Notes: generated by a model from the letters alone, not told the origin. A DNA stretch of 64,000 nt from CAWHJN01 sp963829705 (GCA_963829705.1 CAWHJN010000001.1:930001-994000); one strand, 5' to 3'; positions 1 to 8,862 are shown, counted from the first letter of the stretch. Numbers and translations: made by a program.

Positions 1-510
1 CATCGGGTGGCGGATGGAGGCGGCGAGCACTTCGGTTTCGTAACCGTGGATGGCGTAGATCTCGACGATCTGCCGGACGAGTTGCATCCCTTCGGTCGAG
101 ATGTCGTCGAGCCTTCCGATAAACGGCGAGATGTACGTCGCACCGGCTTTGGCGGCGACGAGCGCCTGCGTGGGCGAGAAGCACAGCGTGCAGTTGGTGC
201 GGATACCCTCGTCGGTGAACGTCTTGATGGCCTTGATGCCGTCGAGGATGAGCGGGACTTTGACGACGACGTTGTCGTGCAGCGCGGCGAGCGTGCGGCC
301 TTCGCTCAGAATCCCCTCGTAGTCCACCGCCGTGACTTCGGCAGACACGTCGCCGTCCACCATTTCGCAGATGGCGACGATGTGGTCGTGGAAGTTGACG
401 CCGCCGACTTTGTTCATCAGCGACGGGTTCGTGGTGACGCCGTCGAGCACGCCCATGGCGTTGGCTTCGCGGATTTCGTCGAGGTCGGCGGTGTCGATAA
501 AGAACTTCAT
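1..510 (-). CDS. fsa: Fructose-6-phosphate aldolase / small transaldolase, C-terminus cut by window edge
   Basis: A cytosolic class I aldolase of the short transaldolase (TalC/FSA) family, acting on C3 and C6-C7 sugar phosphates at the pentose phosphate/glycolysis junction. The 170 codons present start MKFFIDTADLDEI, with the family Asp at residue 6, and carry NVVVKVPL with the Schiff-base lysine at residue 84. TTNPSL near residue 27 is also typical. Family members are about 215-220 aa, so roughly 45 residues lie beyond position 1. The ATG start (508-510, complement) is the first in frame and gives the canonical N-terminus. It is divergent from the nucleotidyltransferase gene at 667. Whether it acts as transaldolase or F6P aldolase cannot be decided from this fragment. 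Confidence 0.9.
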   Translation of the reverse strand, partial: MKFFIDTADLDEIREANAMGVLDGVTTNPSLMNKVGGVNFHDHIVAICEMVDGDVSAEVTAVDYEGILSEGRTLAALHDNVVVKVPLILDGIKAIKTFTDEGIRTNCTLCFSPTQALVAAKAGATYISPFIGRLDDISTEGMQLVRQIVEIYAIHGYETEVLAASIRHPM

Positions 511-666
511 GGCGGCAGGGCGTGCGGGTGAGCAGAGGGACGGGTGGATATCCGAAACACCCGGACGGGGCGTCCGTGTTCCTGCTGCTGCCGCGATGCG
601 CGTCCGGTCCACGCCGCGCACGACGCACTCCGATGCGTACTTTCCTGCCCTGTTTTTTCCACGCCC

Positions 667-1911
667 ATGCTGCTCTGTCCCTTCGAGGATTCCCACATCG
701 TCCATCTGCGTCCACTCGTGGACACGCGTCCGGTGTACGGGCTTCGCACCGGCATCCACACGCTGCTCGACGCGCTGCGCATGCTGCTGCCCGCCACCGG
801 CGTGGTGCTGCACACGCGCGCATTCCTCGCCGCAACGGCGGGCGAAGCATTCGCGCTGCCCGTCAACCGCTTTCCCGCAGGTACCGACATCCTGTTCGTC
901 AACGGGCGCTACGTGCCCGAGGCGGGGCCGCTGCTCGATCGCATCCGGGCGCTGCCGCGCGGCGCAGGCACGGTGCTCGTGCAGGACGAGACGGTGGTGG
1001 CCGCCTACCTCGCCAGCGTACCCGAGGGCTTCGCGCTGCCGGACACCGTGACACCTGAAGTGTTCGATGGCCTCGCGGTGGAAACCGTCACCGACGCCAC
1101 CTTCGTCGCTGCCCTCCCCGACCTCGTCCACGGCGTGCGCGACGCTATCACCCGCGACTACGAGCGCGTGATGCGCGGCACGCGCCAGATCGAGCGCCCG
1201 GACGTGATGGTGCAGGATGGCGCGTTCCTGATCGAACCCGACCACATCTTCATGGGGAAGGGCTGCCGCATCCACGCTGCCACCGTCGTCGACGCGTCCA
1301 ACGGGCCGGTGTATTTCGACGACGACGTGGTGGTGTGGCCGGGGGCCATCGTACGCGGGCCGGTGTTCGTCGGCGCGGAGAGCCAGGTCAAGGCGCTCGC
1401 CAGCATCGAAGGCACAGCCATCGGGCCGGGCTGCAAGGTCAGCGGGGAAGTCCACACCTCCGTCTTCCACTCGTGCTCGACCAAAGGGCACCAGGGCTTC
1501 GTCGGGCACACCTACGTGGGGCAGTGGTGCAACTTCGGCGCGGACACCAACACGTCCAACCTCCGCAACGACTACGGCCCCGTCTCGCTCTACGACTACG
1601 CCGCGGAGGACTTCGTCGATACGGGCCACCAGTTCATGGGCCTCGTCATGGCCGACCACGCCAAGTGCAGCATCAACACGATGTTCAACACGGGCACCGT
1701 CGTGGGCGTGGGCAGCAACCTTTACGGCGCGGGCTTCCACGACCGCTTCGTGCCCGGGTTCTCGTGGGGCGAGCCGGGCGCGTACGTCCCCTACCGGCTC
1801 GACAAGTTTCTGCGCGTGGCCGAGGTCGTGATGCCGCGCCGCAACCACGTGCTCACGCCCGCGCAGCGCGAGATGCTGACCTACCTCCACGCGCACTCGC
1901 ACGCGGGATGA
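667..1911 (+). CDS. GlmU-like sugar-1-phosphate nucleotidyltransferase with left-handed beta-helix
   Basis: A 414-aa protein of the Bacteroidota-type alternative GlmU family (UDP-GlcNAc diphosphorylase / glucosamine-1-P acetyltransferase, TIGR03991-like). The N-terminal part starts MLLCPFEDSHIVHLRPL and has the degenerate nucleotidyltransferase fold of that family. From about residue 215 onward there are hexapeptide-type repeats (for example VWPGAIVRGPVFVG and IEGTAIGPGCKVSG), as in a left-handed beta-helix acyltransferase domain. The likely role is making UDP-GlcNAc or a related activated sugar for cell-wall and LPS synthesis in the cytosol. I chose ATG 667 over a GTG at 544 because the upstream 41 codons are arginine-rich and non-family-like. 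No separate glmU is seen in the window. The family call is from recognition; the substrate is inferred. Confidence 0.8.
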   Translation: MLLCPFEDSHIVHLRPLVDTRPVYGLRTGIHTLLDALRMLLPATGVVLHTRAFLAATAGEAFALPVNRFPAGTDILFVNGRYVPEAGPLLDRIRALPRGAGTVLVQDETVVAAYLASVPEGFALPDTVTPEVFDGLAVETVTDATFVAALPDLVHGVRDAITRDYERVMRGTRQIERPDVMVQDGAFLIEPDHIFMGKGCRIHAATVVDASNGPVYFDDDVVVWPGAIVRGPVFVGAESQVKALASIEGTAIGPGCKVSGEVHTSVFHSCSTKGHQGFVGHTYVGQWCNFGADTNTSNLRNDYGPVSLYDYAAEDFVDTGHQFMGLVMADHAKCSINTMFNTGTVVGVGSNLYGAGFHDRFVPGFSWGEPGAYVPYRLDKFLRVAEVVMPRRNHVLTPAQREMLTYLHAHSHAG

Positions 1912-1996
1912 GACAAGATCGTAGCAGCGCCGCGGGCGTCGGAAAGCCCCTCGGGCGTTGAGGCTCGCATCTCTCCATCTCCCTACCCTCAACGTC

Positions 1997-2443
1997 ATGG
2001 CCGATTACGACAGCATCCCCACCGCCGGCACGCACCGCGGCCCGGAGCAGCCCGACGACCCCGAAACCGAAGTGCGCGCGCCCGAACCGGACGACGCCAC
2101 GTCCGACGACGCGGGCGACGTCACGAACGCCGGTGCGCCCCGGCTCCAGCTCGTCCACGCACCCGACCAGTCGAGCTACCACCTGCGCCCCTTCGACGAA
2201 TCCCGCTCCCTCGAACGCGGCCACGTCGAGATCGGGCAGTTCGATGAGGTCGGCGCGGCGTTGCAGGCGCTGCCGTCGCTGCCGCGCTTCGTGGTGCTCG
2301 AAAACAAGGACACCGGCGAGATGCGCCTCACGCAGGACACCGACGTGACGGCCAACTGGACCGACGGTGGGCGTTTCGACCACATCACGCTGTTCGAGCA
2401 CGAGTCCGACGCCGCCACCTACGTGGCCTCGCGCCAGGGGTGA
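1997..2443 (+). CDS. Conserved-type hypothetical protein, acidic N-terminus
   Basis: A 148-aa protein I do not recognise. About the first 45 residues are acidic, proline-rich and probably disordered (clusters of Asp, Glu and Pro). The rest looks like a compact alpha/beta domain containing the stretches SYHLRPFDESRSLERGHVEIG and LPRFVVLENKDTGEMRL. There is no signal peptide or membrane segment. The ATG at 1997 follows a 7-bp-periodic pyrimidine leader (about 1963-1990), a pattern shared with many genes here, and gives a better N-terminus than the alternative start 39 bases upstream. It lies between the nucleotidyltransferase and the sulfatase on the same strand; spacing is too wide to claim an operon. 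Confidence 0.65.
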   Translation: MADYDSIPTAGTHRGPEQPDDPETEVRAPEPDDATSDDAGDVTNAGAPRLQLVHAPDQSSYHLRPFDESRSLERGHVEIGQFDEVGAALQALPSLPRFVVLENKDTGEMRLTQDTDVTANWTDGGRFDHITLFEHESDAATYVASRQG

Positions 2444-2509
2444 CGCGCGGCGCGGAAACGCAGCAGCGAGCACGTCTATCTTGGCCCACCTCGCCTGCTC
2501 GCTGCTGCC

Positions 2510-4111
2510 ATGCTCCTTTCCATCCCGCGCACCTGCTTTCTGCTGTTCGCCGCCTGCGTCCTGCTCGGCGCGTGCGAAACCGACGTGCCGCCAGATGACG
2601 TTCGCCGTCCGAACATCGTCTACATCATGTCCGATGACCACGCGCAGCGGACGATCAGCGCGTACGGGTCGGGCCTGAACGAGACGCCCAACATCGACCG
2701 GATCGCGCACGAGGGGGCCATCTTCCTCAACAGCTTCTGCGGCAACTCGATCTGCGGCCCCAGCCGGGCGACGATCCTGACGGGCCTGCACAGCCACAAG
2801 AACGGCGTCACCGGCAACAGCCAGCCGTGGGACAGCCTCCAGACCGTCTTCCCGCGCCTGCTCCAACACGCCGGGTACCAGACGGCCCTCGTCGGCAAGT
2901 GGCACCTCAACAGCCGCCCCGCCGACGAATTCGACTACTACAAGATCCTCACGGGCGCGGGCAAGCAGGGCTTCTACTACAACCCCGAGTTCGTCTATGC
3001 CGACGGCACGACGGAGACCGTTGAGGGCTACTCCACCGACCTCATCACCGACGAGGCGCTGCGCTGGCTCGACGAGGAGCGCGACCCGGACGCACCGTTC
3101 CTGCTGCTCGTCCAGTACAAAGCGCCGCACGTGCCGCGGATGCCGCCGCTGCGGCTGCTCGACAAGTACGAGGGCCAGACGATCCCCGAGCCGCCGACGC
3201 TCTACGACGACCTCGACACGCGCACGCACTGGGCTGCCGAGCCCAACTTCTTCCTCGACCGCTTCAATCCGATTCCCGCCTACGGCACGTACGACCCGAA
3301 GGCGTACAACATCTACTTCGAGCGGATGACGGACGATCAGCTCCGCGCCTACCACGCCTCCGTCGATCCGCAGAACGCCGCGTACGAACGCATGGTGGCG
3401 GCGGGTGAACTGGACAGTCCGCGTGCGATGCGCGGCTACGTCTACCAGCGGTTCATCAAAGACTATCTCCGCATCGTAGACGCGCTCGACGAAAACATCG
3501 GCCGCCTGCTCGACCGCCTCGACGCCGACCCCGACCTCCGCGCCAACACGCTCGTCGTCTACGCCGCCGACCAGGGCTACTTCACCGGCGAGCACGGCTA
3601 CGCGGAAAAACGGCTGATGTACGAACAGGCGCTCGTGATGCCGCTCCTGATGCGCTGGCCGAACCGGATTGCGCCGGGCACGCGCGTCGAACCCCTCGTG
3701 CAGAACATCGACTACGCGCCGACTTTTCTGGACGCGGCGGGCGTGGATATTCCCGCGAACATGCAGGGCCGCTCGTTCCTGCCGCTGCTGACCGACCGCG
3801 CACCTGCCGACTGGCGCGACGCCGTCTATTACCACTACCATGACCACGGCATCCACCAGGTCGGGCGGCACGCGGGCGTGCGGACGGATCGCTACAAGCT
3901 GATCCACTTCTACACGGACGACCTGTGGGAATTCTACGACCTCCGCGCCGACCCGCTCGAAGTCCACAACGTCTACGGCGACGCGCAGTATCAGACGGCC
4001 ATCGACAGCATGAAGGCGCAGTACCTGCGCCTGCGCGAGCAGTACGACGTGCCGGATGCGTTTTTCAGCGAGCCGTTTCCAAAGCAGGTTTCGACGTCGG
4101 ATACGCCGTGA
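2510..4111 (+). CDS. Lipoprotein sulfatase (FGly-dependent)
   Basis: A 533-aa exported sulfatase of the alkaline-phosphatase superfamily. A signal peptide ends in the lipobox LLGAC (Cys22), so it should be membrane-anchored in the periplasm or at the outer membrane. NIVYIMSDDH near residue 35 gives the first metal-binding acidic pair. The CGPSR motif (Cys82) is the C-x-P-S-R site converted to formylglycine. GKWHL and the later AADQGYFTGEHG block supply further active-site residues. The closest recognised relatives are S1 sulfatases of the N-acetylglucosamine-6-sulfatase / iduronate-sulfatase type that release sulfate from polysaccharides, as expected for a marine polysaccharide user. Its stop overlaps the start of the following lipoprotein gene (TGATG), so the two are translationally coupled. 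No FGly-generating enzyme is visible in the window. Confidence 0.9.
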   Translation: MLLSIPRTCFLLFAACVLLGACETDVPPDDVRRPNIVYIMSDDHAQRTISAYGSGLNETPNIDRIAHEGAIFLNSFCGNSICGPSRATILTGLHSHKNGVTGNSQPWDSLQTVFPRLLQHAGYQTALVGKWHLNSRPADEFDYYKILTGAGKQGFYYNPEFVYADGTTETVEGYSTDLITDEALRWLDEERDPDAPFLLLVQYKAPHVPRMPPLRLLDKYEGQTIPEPPTLYDDLDTRTHWAAEPNFFLDRFNPIPAYGTYDPKAYNIYFERMTDDQLRAYHASVDPQNAAYERMVAAGELDSPRAMRGYVYQRFIKDYLRIVDALDENIGRLLDRLDADPDLRANTLVVYAADQGYFTGEHGYAEKRLMYEQALVMPLLMRWPNRIAPGTRVEPLVQNIDYAPTFLDAAGVDIPANMQGRSFLPLLTDRAPADWRDAVYYHYHDHGIHQVGRHAGVRTDRYKLIHFYTDDLWEFYDLRADPLEVHNVYGDAQYQTAIDSMKAQYLRLREQYDVPDAFFSEPFPKQVSTSDTP

Positions 4112-4560
4112 TGTCGCACATCCGAGCGGGAGGAGCCGCCCTGCTGCTGCTTGCGGGCTGCGCCACCAATAAGCCAGCGGCGAGCGTGCCGCCCGCCGAA
4201 CTACTCGGTGCGTTCGAGGACGATTACGGCATCGCCTACACCCTCACCGGCGCGGCGTGGACGCAGCACCCCGGCACCGTCTACCACGTCGCTGCATGGC
4301 ATCCTGAAGATGGCTACCTCATCGCGCGCAACGACTCCGCCAATGCCAACGGCGGACTGTGGACGCGCATCGACTGGATCGCGCTCGACGGCATGGAGCC
4401 GTACACGTGGGCGTTCTGCCTCAGCACCTACGACGCGCCGACGGCGGAGGCGGCAGAGAACACGCGCACGGCCCGGCGCGATATGCCGCGCACCGGCTGC
4501 AACGGCTATCCGTTCTCGCGCATGAAACCGCGACCTGAAGGCAATCAGGCGGGCCGGTAG
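4111..4560 (+). CDS. Small lipoprotein coupled to the sulfatase
   Basis: A 149-aa predicted lipoprotein starting MSHIRAGGAALLLLAGC, with a clear lipobox (LLAGC). The mature part has no motif I recognise. It is rich in aromatic residues and contains two spaced cysteines (AFCLSTYDAP and RTGCNGYPFSRM). The sequence AYTLTGAAWTQHPGTVYHV suggests a small beta-rich binding domain. The start codon overlaps the sulfatase stop codon by one base, implying co-translation and probably a shared location. Its 3' end overlaps the convergent methyltransferase gene by 16 bases. The function is unknown; a sulfatase accessory or substrate-binding role is only a guess from position. Confidence 0.7.
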   Translation: MSHIRAGGAALLLLAGCATNKPAASVPPAELLGAFEDDYGIAYTLTGAAWTQHPGTVYHVAAWHPEDGYLIARNDSANANGGLWTRIDWIALDGMEPYTWAFCLSTYDAPTAEAAENTRTARRDMPRTGCNGYPFSRMKPRPEGNQAGR

Positions 4561-5276
4561 CCTTTGTAGAGCGACGCCACGCCGAAGGTCAGCGGGCGCG
4601 CTTCGGTGTTTTCGAAGCCTGCGTTCTCCATCCGGCGCAGAAAATCCTGGCCGTCGGGGAAGGCCTGGACGGAGGCCGGCAGGTACTCATACGCGCCCTC
4701 GTTGTCGGAGAGCGCACCGCCGATGCGGGGCAGGATGTATTTCGAGTAGAAGGCGTAGCCCTGCTTGATGGGGAACGCGCGCGGCCTGGAAAACTCCAGC
4801 ACCACCAGCGCCCCACCGGGCCTGAGCACGCGCAGGATGTCGGACAATCCCGCCTCCAGGTCCTCGAAGTTGCGGACGCCGAAGGCGACGAGCGCGGCGT
4901 CGAACTGCCCGTCCGAGAACGGCAGGTTGGCCGCGTCGCCCTGCTGGAGCGTGACGCGGGCGCTCTCGCCGATTTTCTCCACCTTCACCCGCCCGACCTT
5001 CAGCATCTCCTCCGACAGGTCGATCCCGACGACGCTCTCGGGGTCGAGGTCGAGCGCCTGGATCGCCAGGTCTGCCGTGCCCGTGGCCACGTCCAGGATG
5101 CGCTTCGGCGCGTCCGCGCGCAGCCACGCGATGGCCTTGCGCCGCCACCCCTGGTCGATGCCGAAACTCAGCACCCGGTTGAGCAAATCGTAGCGCGGCG
5201 CAATCGAGTCGAACATCGCCTCGACCGCCTCGCGCTTGCCCGCGTGCTCGCCAATGGGTGGTTTTTCTGGAGGCAT
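4545..5276 (-). CDS. menG: Demethylmenaquinone methyltransferase (UbiE/MenG)
   Basis: A 243-aa SAM-dependent C-methyltransferase of the UbiE/COQ5 family, performing the last step of menaquinone synthesis (demethylmenaquinone to menaquinone) at the cytoplasmic membrane. Family signatures are the N-terminal FDSIAPRYDLLNRVLSFG, the SAM-binding motif LDVATGTADLA, GIDLSEEML, and the C-terminal LEFSRP with YLPASVQAFPD. The length is typical. The start at 5276 (MPPEKPPIGEHAG) was chosen because upstream residues in the same frame belong to an antisense shadow of the next gene. A menaquinone-only respiratory chain fits the proposed lineage. It overlaps the preceding lipoprotein gene tail-to-tail. Confidence 0.92.
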   Translation of the reverse strand: MPPEKPPIGEHAGKREAVEAMFDSIAPRYDLLNRVLSFGIDQGWRRKAIAWLRADAPKRILDVATGTADLAIQALDLDPESVVGIDLSEEMLKVGRVKVEKIGESARVTLQQGDAANLPFSDGQFDAALVAFGVRNFEDLEAGLSDILRVLRPGGALVVLEFSRPRAFPIKQGYAFYSKYILPRIGGALSDNEGAYEYLPASVQAFPDGQDFLRRMENAGFENTEARPLTFGVASLYKGYRPA

Positions 5277-5301
5277 TTTTAGCAGGTCCGTTTGTCGATG
5301 C

Positions 5302-6522
5302 TCAGTTCCCGGCAGGGCGCGGCGTCGCAGCAGGCGCGCCGACGTTGGTGGCGTCACCCGCGACGGGAACGGTCTCGAAGTCGGTGTCCACGGTTTCGGG
5401 CGTCTCCACCCAGTCGGCGACGAAGATGTTGGTGTCGCGCGACGGCGTGCGGCTCGCGTTGCGGTTGGAAGCGAAAACGAGCTTTTTGCCGTCGTACGAA
5501 AACATCGGAAAGGCATCGAAGGTGCCGCTGAACGTGATCTGCTCCAGGCCCGAGCCATCGAGGTTGACCATGAACACGTCGAACTCGCGCCCGCCTTCGT
5601 CGAGCGTGTGGTGGTTGGTCGAGAACAGGATGCGCTGGCCGTCCGGGTGGAAAAAGGGCGCCCAGTTGGCCCCCGGCAGATCCGTCACCTGCTGCACGTT
5701 CTGGCCGTCGATGTCGGCGACGAAGACGTTCATCTCACCCGGCTGCACGAGGTCGTTGTCCAACAGCTCGCGGTACTCGACAGCCGCCTCGCCCGCGGGC
5801 CGCGACGCGCGCCAGACGAGTTTCTGCGAGTCGCGCGAGAAGAACGCGCCGCCGTCGTAGCCAAGCGTGTCGGTGATCTGGACGATGTCGCCCGTCTCGA
5901 TCTCGTAGCGCCACAGTTCGAGGTCGCCCGAGCGCGTCGAGGTGAAGATGATAAAGCGCCCGTCCGGCGAGACGGTCGGCTCGGCGTCGTAGCCCGGCCC
6001 GGTGATGAGCGGCTCGATGCCCGATCCGTCGGCGTTGGCGACGTAGATGTCGAAATTCGGGTAGATGGCCCACGTGTAGCGCCCCGAGGCGTCGCGGACG
6101 GGATCGGGGCAGGCACGCGAGGCGGCGTGCGTGGAGGCGTAGATGACGCGGCCATCGGGCAGGAAGTAGCCGCACGTCGTGCGCCCTTCGCCGGTCGAGA
6201 CGAGGCGGTACTGCGCCGTGTCGGAGAGCGCCGTCCCATCGGCGTTCATCACGAACTGCTGGTCGCAGCCCTGGCTGTTGATGCGGTCCCAATCGCTCTG
6301 GAAGATGAGTTGCCGGTCGTCCGGGCTCCAGTACGCCTCGGCGTTGTTGCCGCCGAAGGTGAGCTGCCGGACGTTACGCAGGTGCGTCTCGCCGGAGAAG
6401 CGCAGCGAGTCCGCGGCGGCGTCGTAGGCAGGCGCGTCCTCCAGTGGCGGAACAGGGCTTTCACACGCCACGAGGGGGAGGAGGACGAAGGCGGCAAACC
6501 ACCGCGCGGTGCGTGCGTTCAT
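5302..6522 (-). CDS. TolB-like beta-propeller lipoprotein (PD40 repeats)
   Basis: A 406-aa exported protein with signal peptide and lipobox (LLPLVAC, Cys about residue 20). The body consists of repeated WD40-like PD40 units, recognisable by blocks such as AYWSPDDRQLIFQSD, PTVSPDGRFIIFTSTR and PMFSYDGKKLVFASNR, each preceded by a D-x-x-G turn like NADGTAL, NADGSGI and NLDGSGL. This predicts a six-bladed propeller like the C-terminal domain of TolB. Such Bacteroidota lipoproteins are commonly found in the periplasm as binding or scaffold modules; no enzyme motif is visible. The gene sits 25 bases upstream of menG on the same strand but has no obvious functional tie to it. It is divergent from the thioredoxin gene, whose longest possible reading would overlap it. 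Confidence 0.8.
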   Translation of the reverse strand: MNARTARWFAAFVLLPLVACESPVPPLEDAPAYDAAADSLRFSGETHLRNVRQLTFGGNNAEAYWSPDDRQLIFQSDWDRINSQGCDQQFVMNADGTALSDTAQYRLVSTGEGRTTCGYFLPDGRVIYASTHAASRACPDPVRDASGRYTWAIYPNFDIYVANADGSGIEPLITGPGYDAEPTVSPDGRFIIFTSTRSGDLELWRYEIETGDIVQITDTLGYDGGAFFSRDSQKLVWRASRPAGEAAVEYRELLDNDLVQPGEMNVFVADIDGQNVQQVTDLPGANWAPFFHPDGQRILFSTNHHTLDEGGREFDVFMVNLDGSGLEQITFSGTFDAFPMFSYDGKKLVFASNRNASRTPSRDTNIFVADWVETPETVDTDFETVPVAGDATNVGAPAATPRPAGN

Positions 6523-6568
6523 GGAAGCATTCAGAGTGGATCAGAAAAGCAAGCCGCCAACGTGCCGC

Positions 6569-7378
6569 ATGGAAAATCGGGTTCTGAACTTTGACGAAGA
6601 CGTTGTTGAGACGAGCCACCACACGCCCGTGCTGGTGGATTTCTGGGCCCCGTGGTGCGGCCCCTGCCGCGTGCTCGGCCCCACGCTCGACGCGCTGGCC
6701 CAGGACACGGAGGCGTGGACGCTCGTGAAAGTCAACACCGAGACGCACCCCGAGTTGGCGCAGCGCTTCGGCATCCGTGGCATCCCTGCCGTCAAGCTGT
6801 TCCACCGAGGGCAGGTGGTAGCCGAGTTCACCGGCGCGCTGCCCGCTGCCGCCGTGAAGCAGTGGCTGGGCGACAACCTCCCCTCCGAGGCCCGCTCCCT
6901 CGTCCGGCAGGCGCAGCCGCTGCTGGATGCTGGACTGCTCGGCGAGGCCCGCGCCCTGCTCGAACAGGCGCACGAGGCCGACCCCGACCTCGGTGAGGCG
7001 CGCACGGCGCTGGCCCGAACGCTCGCCTTTACCGACCCCGACCGCGCCCACGCGCTGCTCGCCGGGCCGCAAGGTGCCGGGCCGGAATACGGGCAGGTCG
7101 CCGAGGCCATCGAGACGCTCACGACGCTCCGGGCCCTCCAGCGCGACGACGCCCTTCCCGAGGGGCCGGGCCGCGAACCACTCGAACGCGCCCTTCAGCA
7201 CCTCGACGCGGGCGATTTCGACGGCGCGGCGCAGGCCGTCCTCGACGCCCTCCAGGCCGACCGCTACTACGCCGACGACGCGCCGCGCAAACTCGGCGTG
7301 GCCCTCTTCACCCTCCTCGGCCCCGGCCACGACGTCACGCGCGCCCACCGCCGCCGCTTCTCGATGCTGCTGTATTGA
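6569..7378 (+). CDS. Thioredoxin-TPR protein (CnoX/YbbN-like)
   Basis: A 269-aa cytosolic protein with an N-terminal thioredoxin domain (about residues 1-110) containing the redox motif WCGPC (Cys30 and Cys33), and the cis-Pro motif GIPAVKLF. A C-terminal alpha-helical region of tetratricopeptide type follows (repeats such as LLEQAHEADPDLGEARTALA). This architecture matches YbbN/CnoX, a chaperone-linked redox protein that protects substrates from overoxidation and hands them to GroEL or DnaK. Unlike E. coli YbbN, both active-site cysteines are present, so disulfide reductase activity is likely. ATG 6569 gives MENRVLNFDED, a normal thioredoxin N-terminus; the upstream ATG at 6509 would overlap the divergent propeller gene. 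Confidence 0.85.
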   Translation: MENRVLNFDEDVVETSHHTPVLVDFWAPWCGPCRVLGPTLDALAQDTEAWTLVKVNTETHPELAQRFGIRGIPAVKLFHRGQVVAEFTGALPAAAVKQWLGDNLPSEARSLVRQAQPLLDAGLLGEARALLEQAHEADPDLGEARTALARTLAFTDPDRAHALLAGPQGAGPEYGQVAEAIETLTTLRALQRDDALPEGPGREPLERALQHLDAGDFDGAAQAVLDALQADRYYADDAPRKLGVALFTLLGPGHDVTRAHRRRFSMLLY

Positions 7379-7421
7379 GGCGGGTGACTGGGGGCTCGGG
7401 GGCCAAAAAAGCCGGTGCCCG

Positions 7422-7456
7422 ATTACCCTTCACCAGTCACCAGTTACCCATTCTTC
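7422..7456 (+). repeat. Degenerate heptad leader before the thioesterase gene
   Basis: Five consecutive 7-base units, ATTACCC TTCACCA GTCACCA GTTACCC ATTCTTC, run directly into the start codon at 7458. The units keep a T-x-ACC core. This resembles the short tandem heptanucleotide repeats known from cyanobacteria. No Shine-Dalgarno-like purine tract is visible in it. Confidence 0.7.
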
Positions 7457-7457
7457 T

Positions 7458-7877
7458 ATGCCCGATACGCGGCTGCTTTTTTCCTTCGATCTGCCCATTC
7501 GATGGGGCGACATGGACGCGCTCGGACACGTCAACAACGCCCATTACTTTCGGTATTTCGAGGAGACGCGCATCCAGTGGCTAAAGGGCGTTCCAGGACT
7601 GTGGGGCAGCGGGCGCGGGTTCGTGGTGGCACACGCGGCCTGCACGTACAAGAAACCCGTCGTTTACCCCGCCACGCTGCGCCTCGACCTGCGCGCCGAA
7701 GCCCCGCGCCGCTCCTCCGTCGTCACCCACTACGACGTCTACCGCGCCGACGCGCCGGACACCCTCTGCGCCACTGGCCAGGCCACGATGGTGTGGATCG
7801 ACCTGCAAACGGGACGCCCCGTGTCGCTCCCTTCGGTCCTCCACGAGTTGTGGAACGAGCAAGCAAACAACGGCTGA
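7458..7877 (+). CDS. Acyl-CoA thioesterase, hotdog fold (4HBT family)
   Basis: A 139-aa single hotdog-domain protein of the 4-hydroxybenzoyl-CoA thioesterase / YbgC group. The signature RWGDMDALGHVNNAHYFRYFEETR (residues about 15-38) contains the catalytic Asp after RWGD and the conserved HVNN. The predicted activity is hydrolysis of acyl-CoA thioesters in the cytosol; the physiological acyl chain cannot be told. Length is normal for the family. The ATG at 7458 was chosen because it begins just before the domain and follows the heptad leader; longer upstream reading in this frame is an antisense-like, arginine-rich tail inside the thioredoxin gene. It is 79 bases downstream of the thioredoxin gene on the same strand. 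Confidence 0.88.
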   Translation: MPDTRLLFSFDLPIRWGDMDALGHVNNAHYFRYFEETRIQWLKGVPGLWGSGRGFVVAHAACTYKKPVVYPATLRLDLRAEAPRRSSVVTHYDVYRADAPDTLCATGQATMVWIDLQTGRPVSLPSVLHELWNEQANNG

Positions 7878-7944
7878 TGGATCCCTATCGGATTGTTCAA
7901 TTCGTTAATGTGGATTCTTCCCAGCGTTAGCAATTAGCCATTCC

Positions 7945-8862
7945 CTACCGATCCAGCGGGATGTCTTGCAGGGCGACGGGGTCGCCGAGGGGTTCGAGGT
8001 GGGTGATGATGGACAGCGCGGGCACGGCGGCGCGCAGGTCCGCTTCGAGGGCCTCACAGAGCGCGTGCCCCTCCGCGACCGTCCACGTGTCGGGCACGAG
8101 GATGTGGACGGAGGCGAAGCGGCGGGCCCCCGAGCGGCGCGTGCGGAGCGCGTGGTAGTCCATGCCGTGCGCCTGGTAGCGGCCCAGCACCGCGTGCATC
8201 GCCTGCTGCTCGGCCTCGGGCAGCGCCTCGTCCATCAACCCGCCCACGGAGCGCAGGATGAGCCGCAGCCCCGTCCGCACGATCACGGCGGCCATCACGA
8301 GCGCGACGAGGGGGTCGAGCGCCACGTAGCCCGTCAGGCGCACCAGTACCAGCCCGGCGAGTACCGCCGCCGTCGTCCACACGTCGGAGAGCAGGTGCTC
8401 ACCGTCGGCTTCGAGGGTGGGCGAGCCATGCTCCCGGCCCACCTTTCGGATGGCGTAGCCCGCCGCCCCATTGGCCAGCGCCGCGCACACCGCCAGCGCG
8501 CTGCCCAGCCCGATGTCTTGCAGGGCGACGGGCGAGAAGAAGCGGGCGATGGCGGCCCACGCGATGCCGATGGCGGCGAGGAGGACGAGGGCCCCTTCGA
8601 GCCCGGCAGCGAAGAACTCGACCTTGTCGTGCCCGAAGGCGTGACCGTCGTCGGGCGGGCGGGCAGAGACGTGGAGCGACAGGAGCGCCAGAAGCGCCGC
8701 GCCGAGATTAACGAGCGATTCGAGCGCGTCGGAGAGCAACCCCACCGAGTCGGTGGTCACGTACGCGATCCCCTTGAGCGCCATCGTGAGCAGCGCGACG
8801 GCGATGCTCAACAGGGCGTAGCGGCGCAGCACGCCGCGGGCAGCGATGGGGAGGGTGTTCAT
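7945..8862 (-). CDS. Cation diffusion facilitator (CDF) transporter
   Basis: A 305-aa inner-membrane metal efflux protein of the CDF family (FieF/CzcD type), exporting divalent cations such as Zn or Fe in exchange for protons. About six hydrophobic segments occupy residues 12-200. The metal-site motif S-D-A-x-x-x-x-x-N is seen in TDSVGLLSDALESLVNLGAA, with a second acidic/His site in DGEHLLSDVWTTAAVL. A cytosolic C-terminal domain (from about residue 210) has the usual His-containing strand (HILVPDTWTVAEGHAL). HAFGHDKVEFFAAG in the cytosolic loop is also typical. ATG 8862 is the natural start. The specific metal is not determinable. Confidence 0.9.
   Translation of the reverse strand: MNTLPIAARGVLRRYALLSIAVALLTMALKGIAYVTTDSVGLLSDALESLVNLGAALLALLSLHVSARPPDDGHAFGHDKVEFFAAGLEGALVLLAAIGIAWAAIARFFSPVALQDIGLGSALAVCAALANGAAGYAIRKVGREHGSPTLEADGEHLLSDVWTTAAVLAGLVLVRLTGYVALDPLVALVMAAVIVRTGLRLILRSVGGLMDEALPEAEQQAMHAVLGRYQAHGMDYHALRTRRSGARRFASVHILVPDTWTVAEGHALCEALEADLRAAVPALSIITHLEPLGDPVALQDIPLDR

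Noticed and set aside
1853..3967. A 704-aa open frame on the minus strand
   Set aside because: Antisense to the sulfatase, which has a signal peptide and full catalytic motifs.
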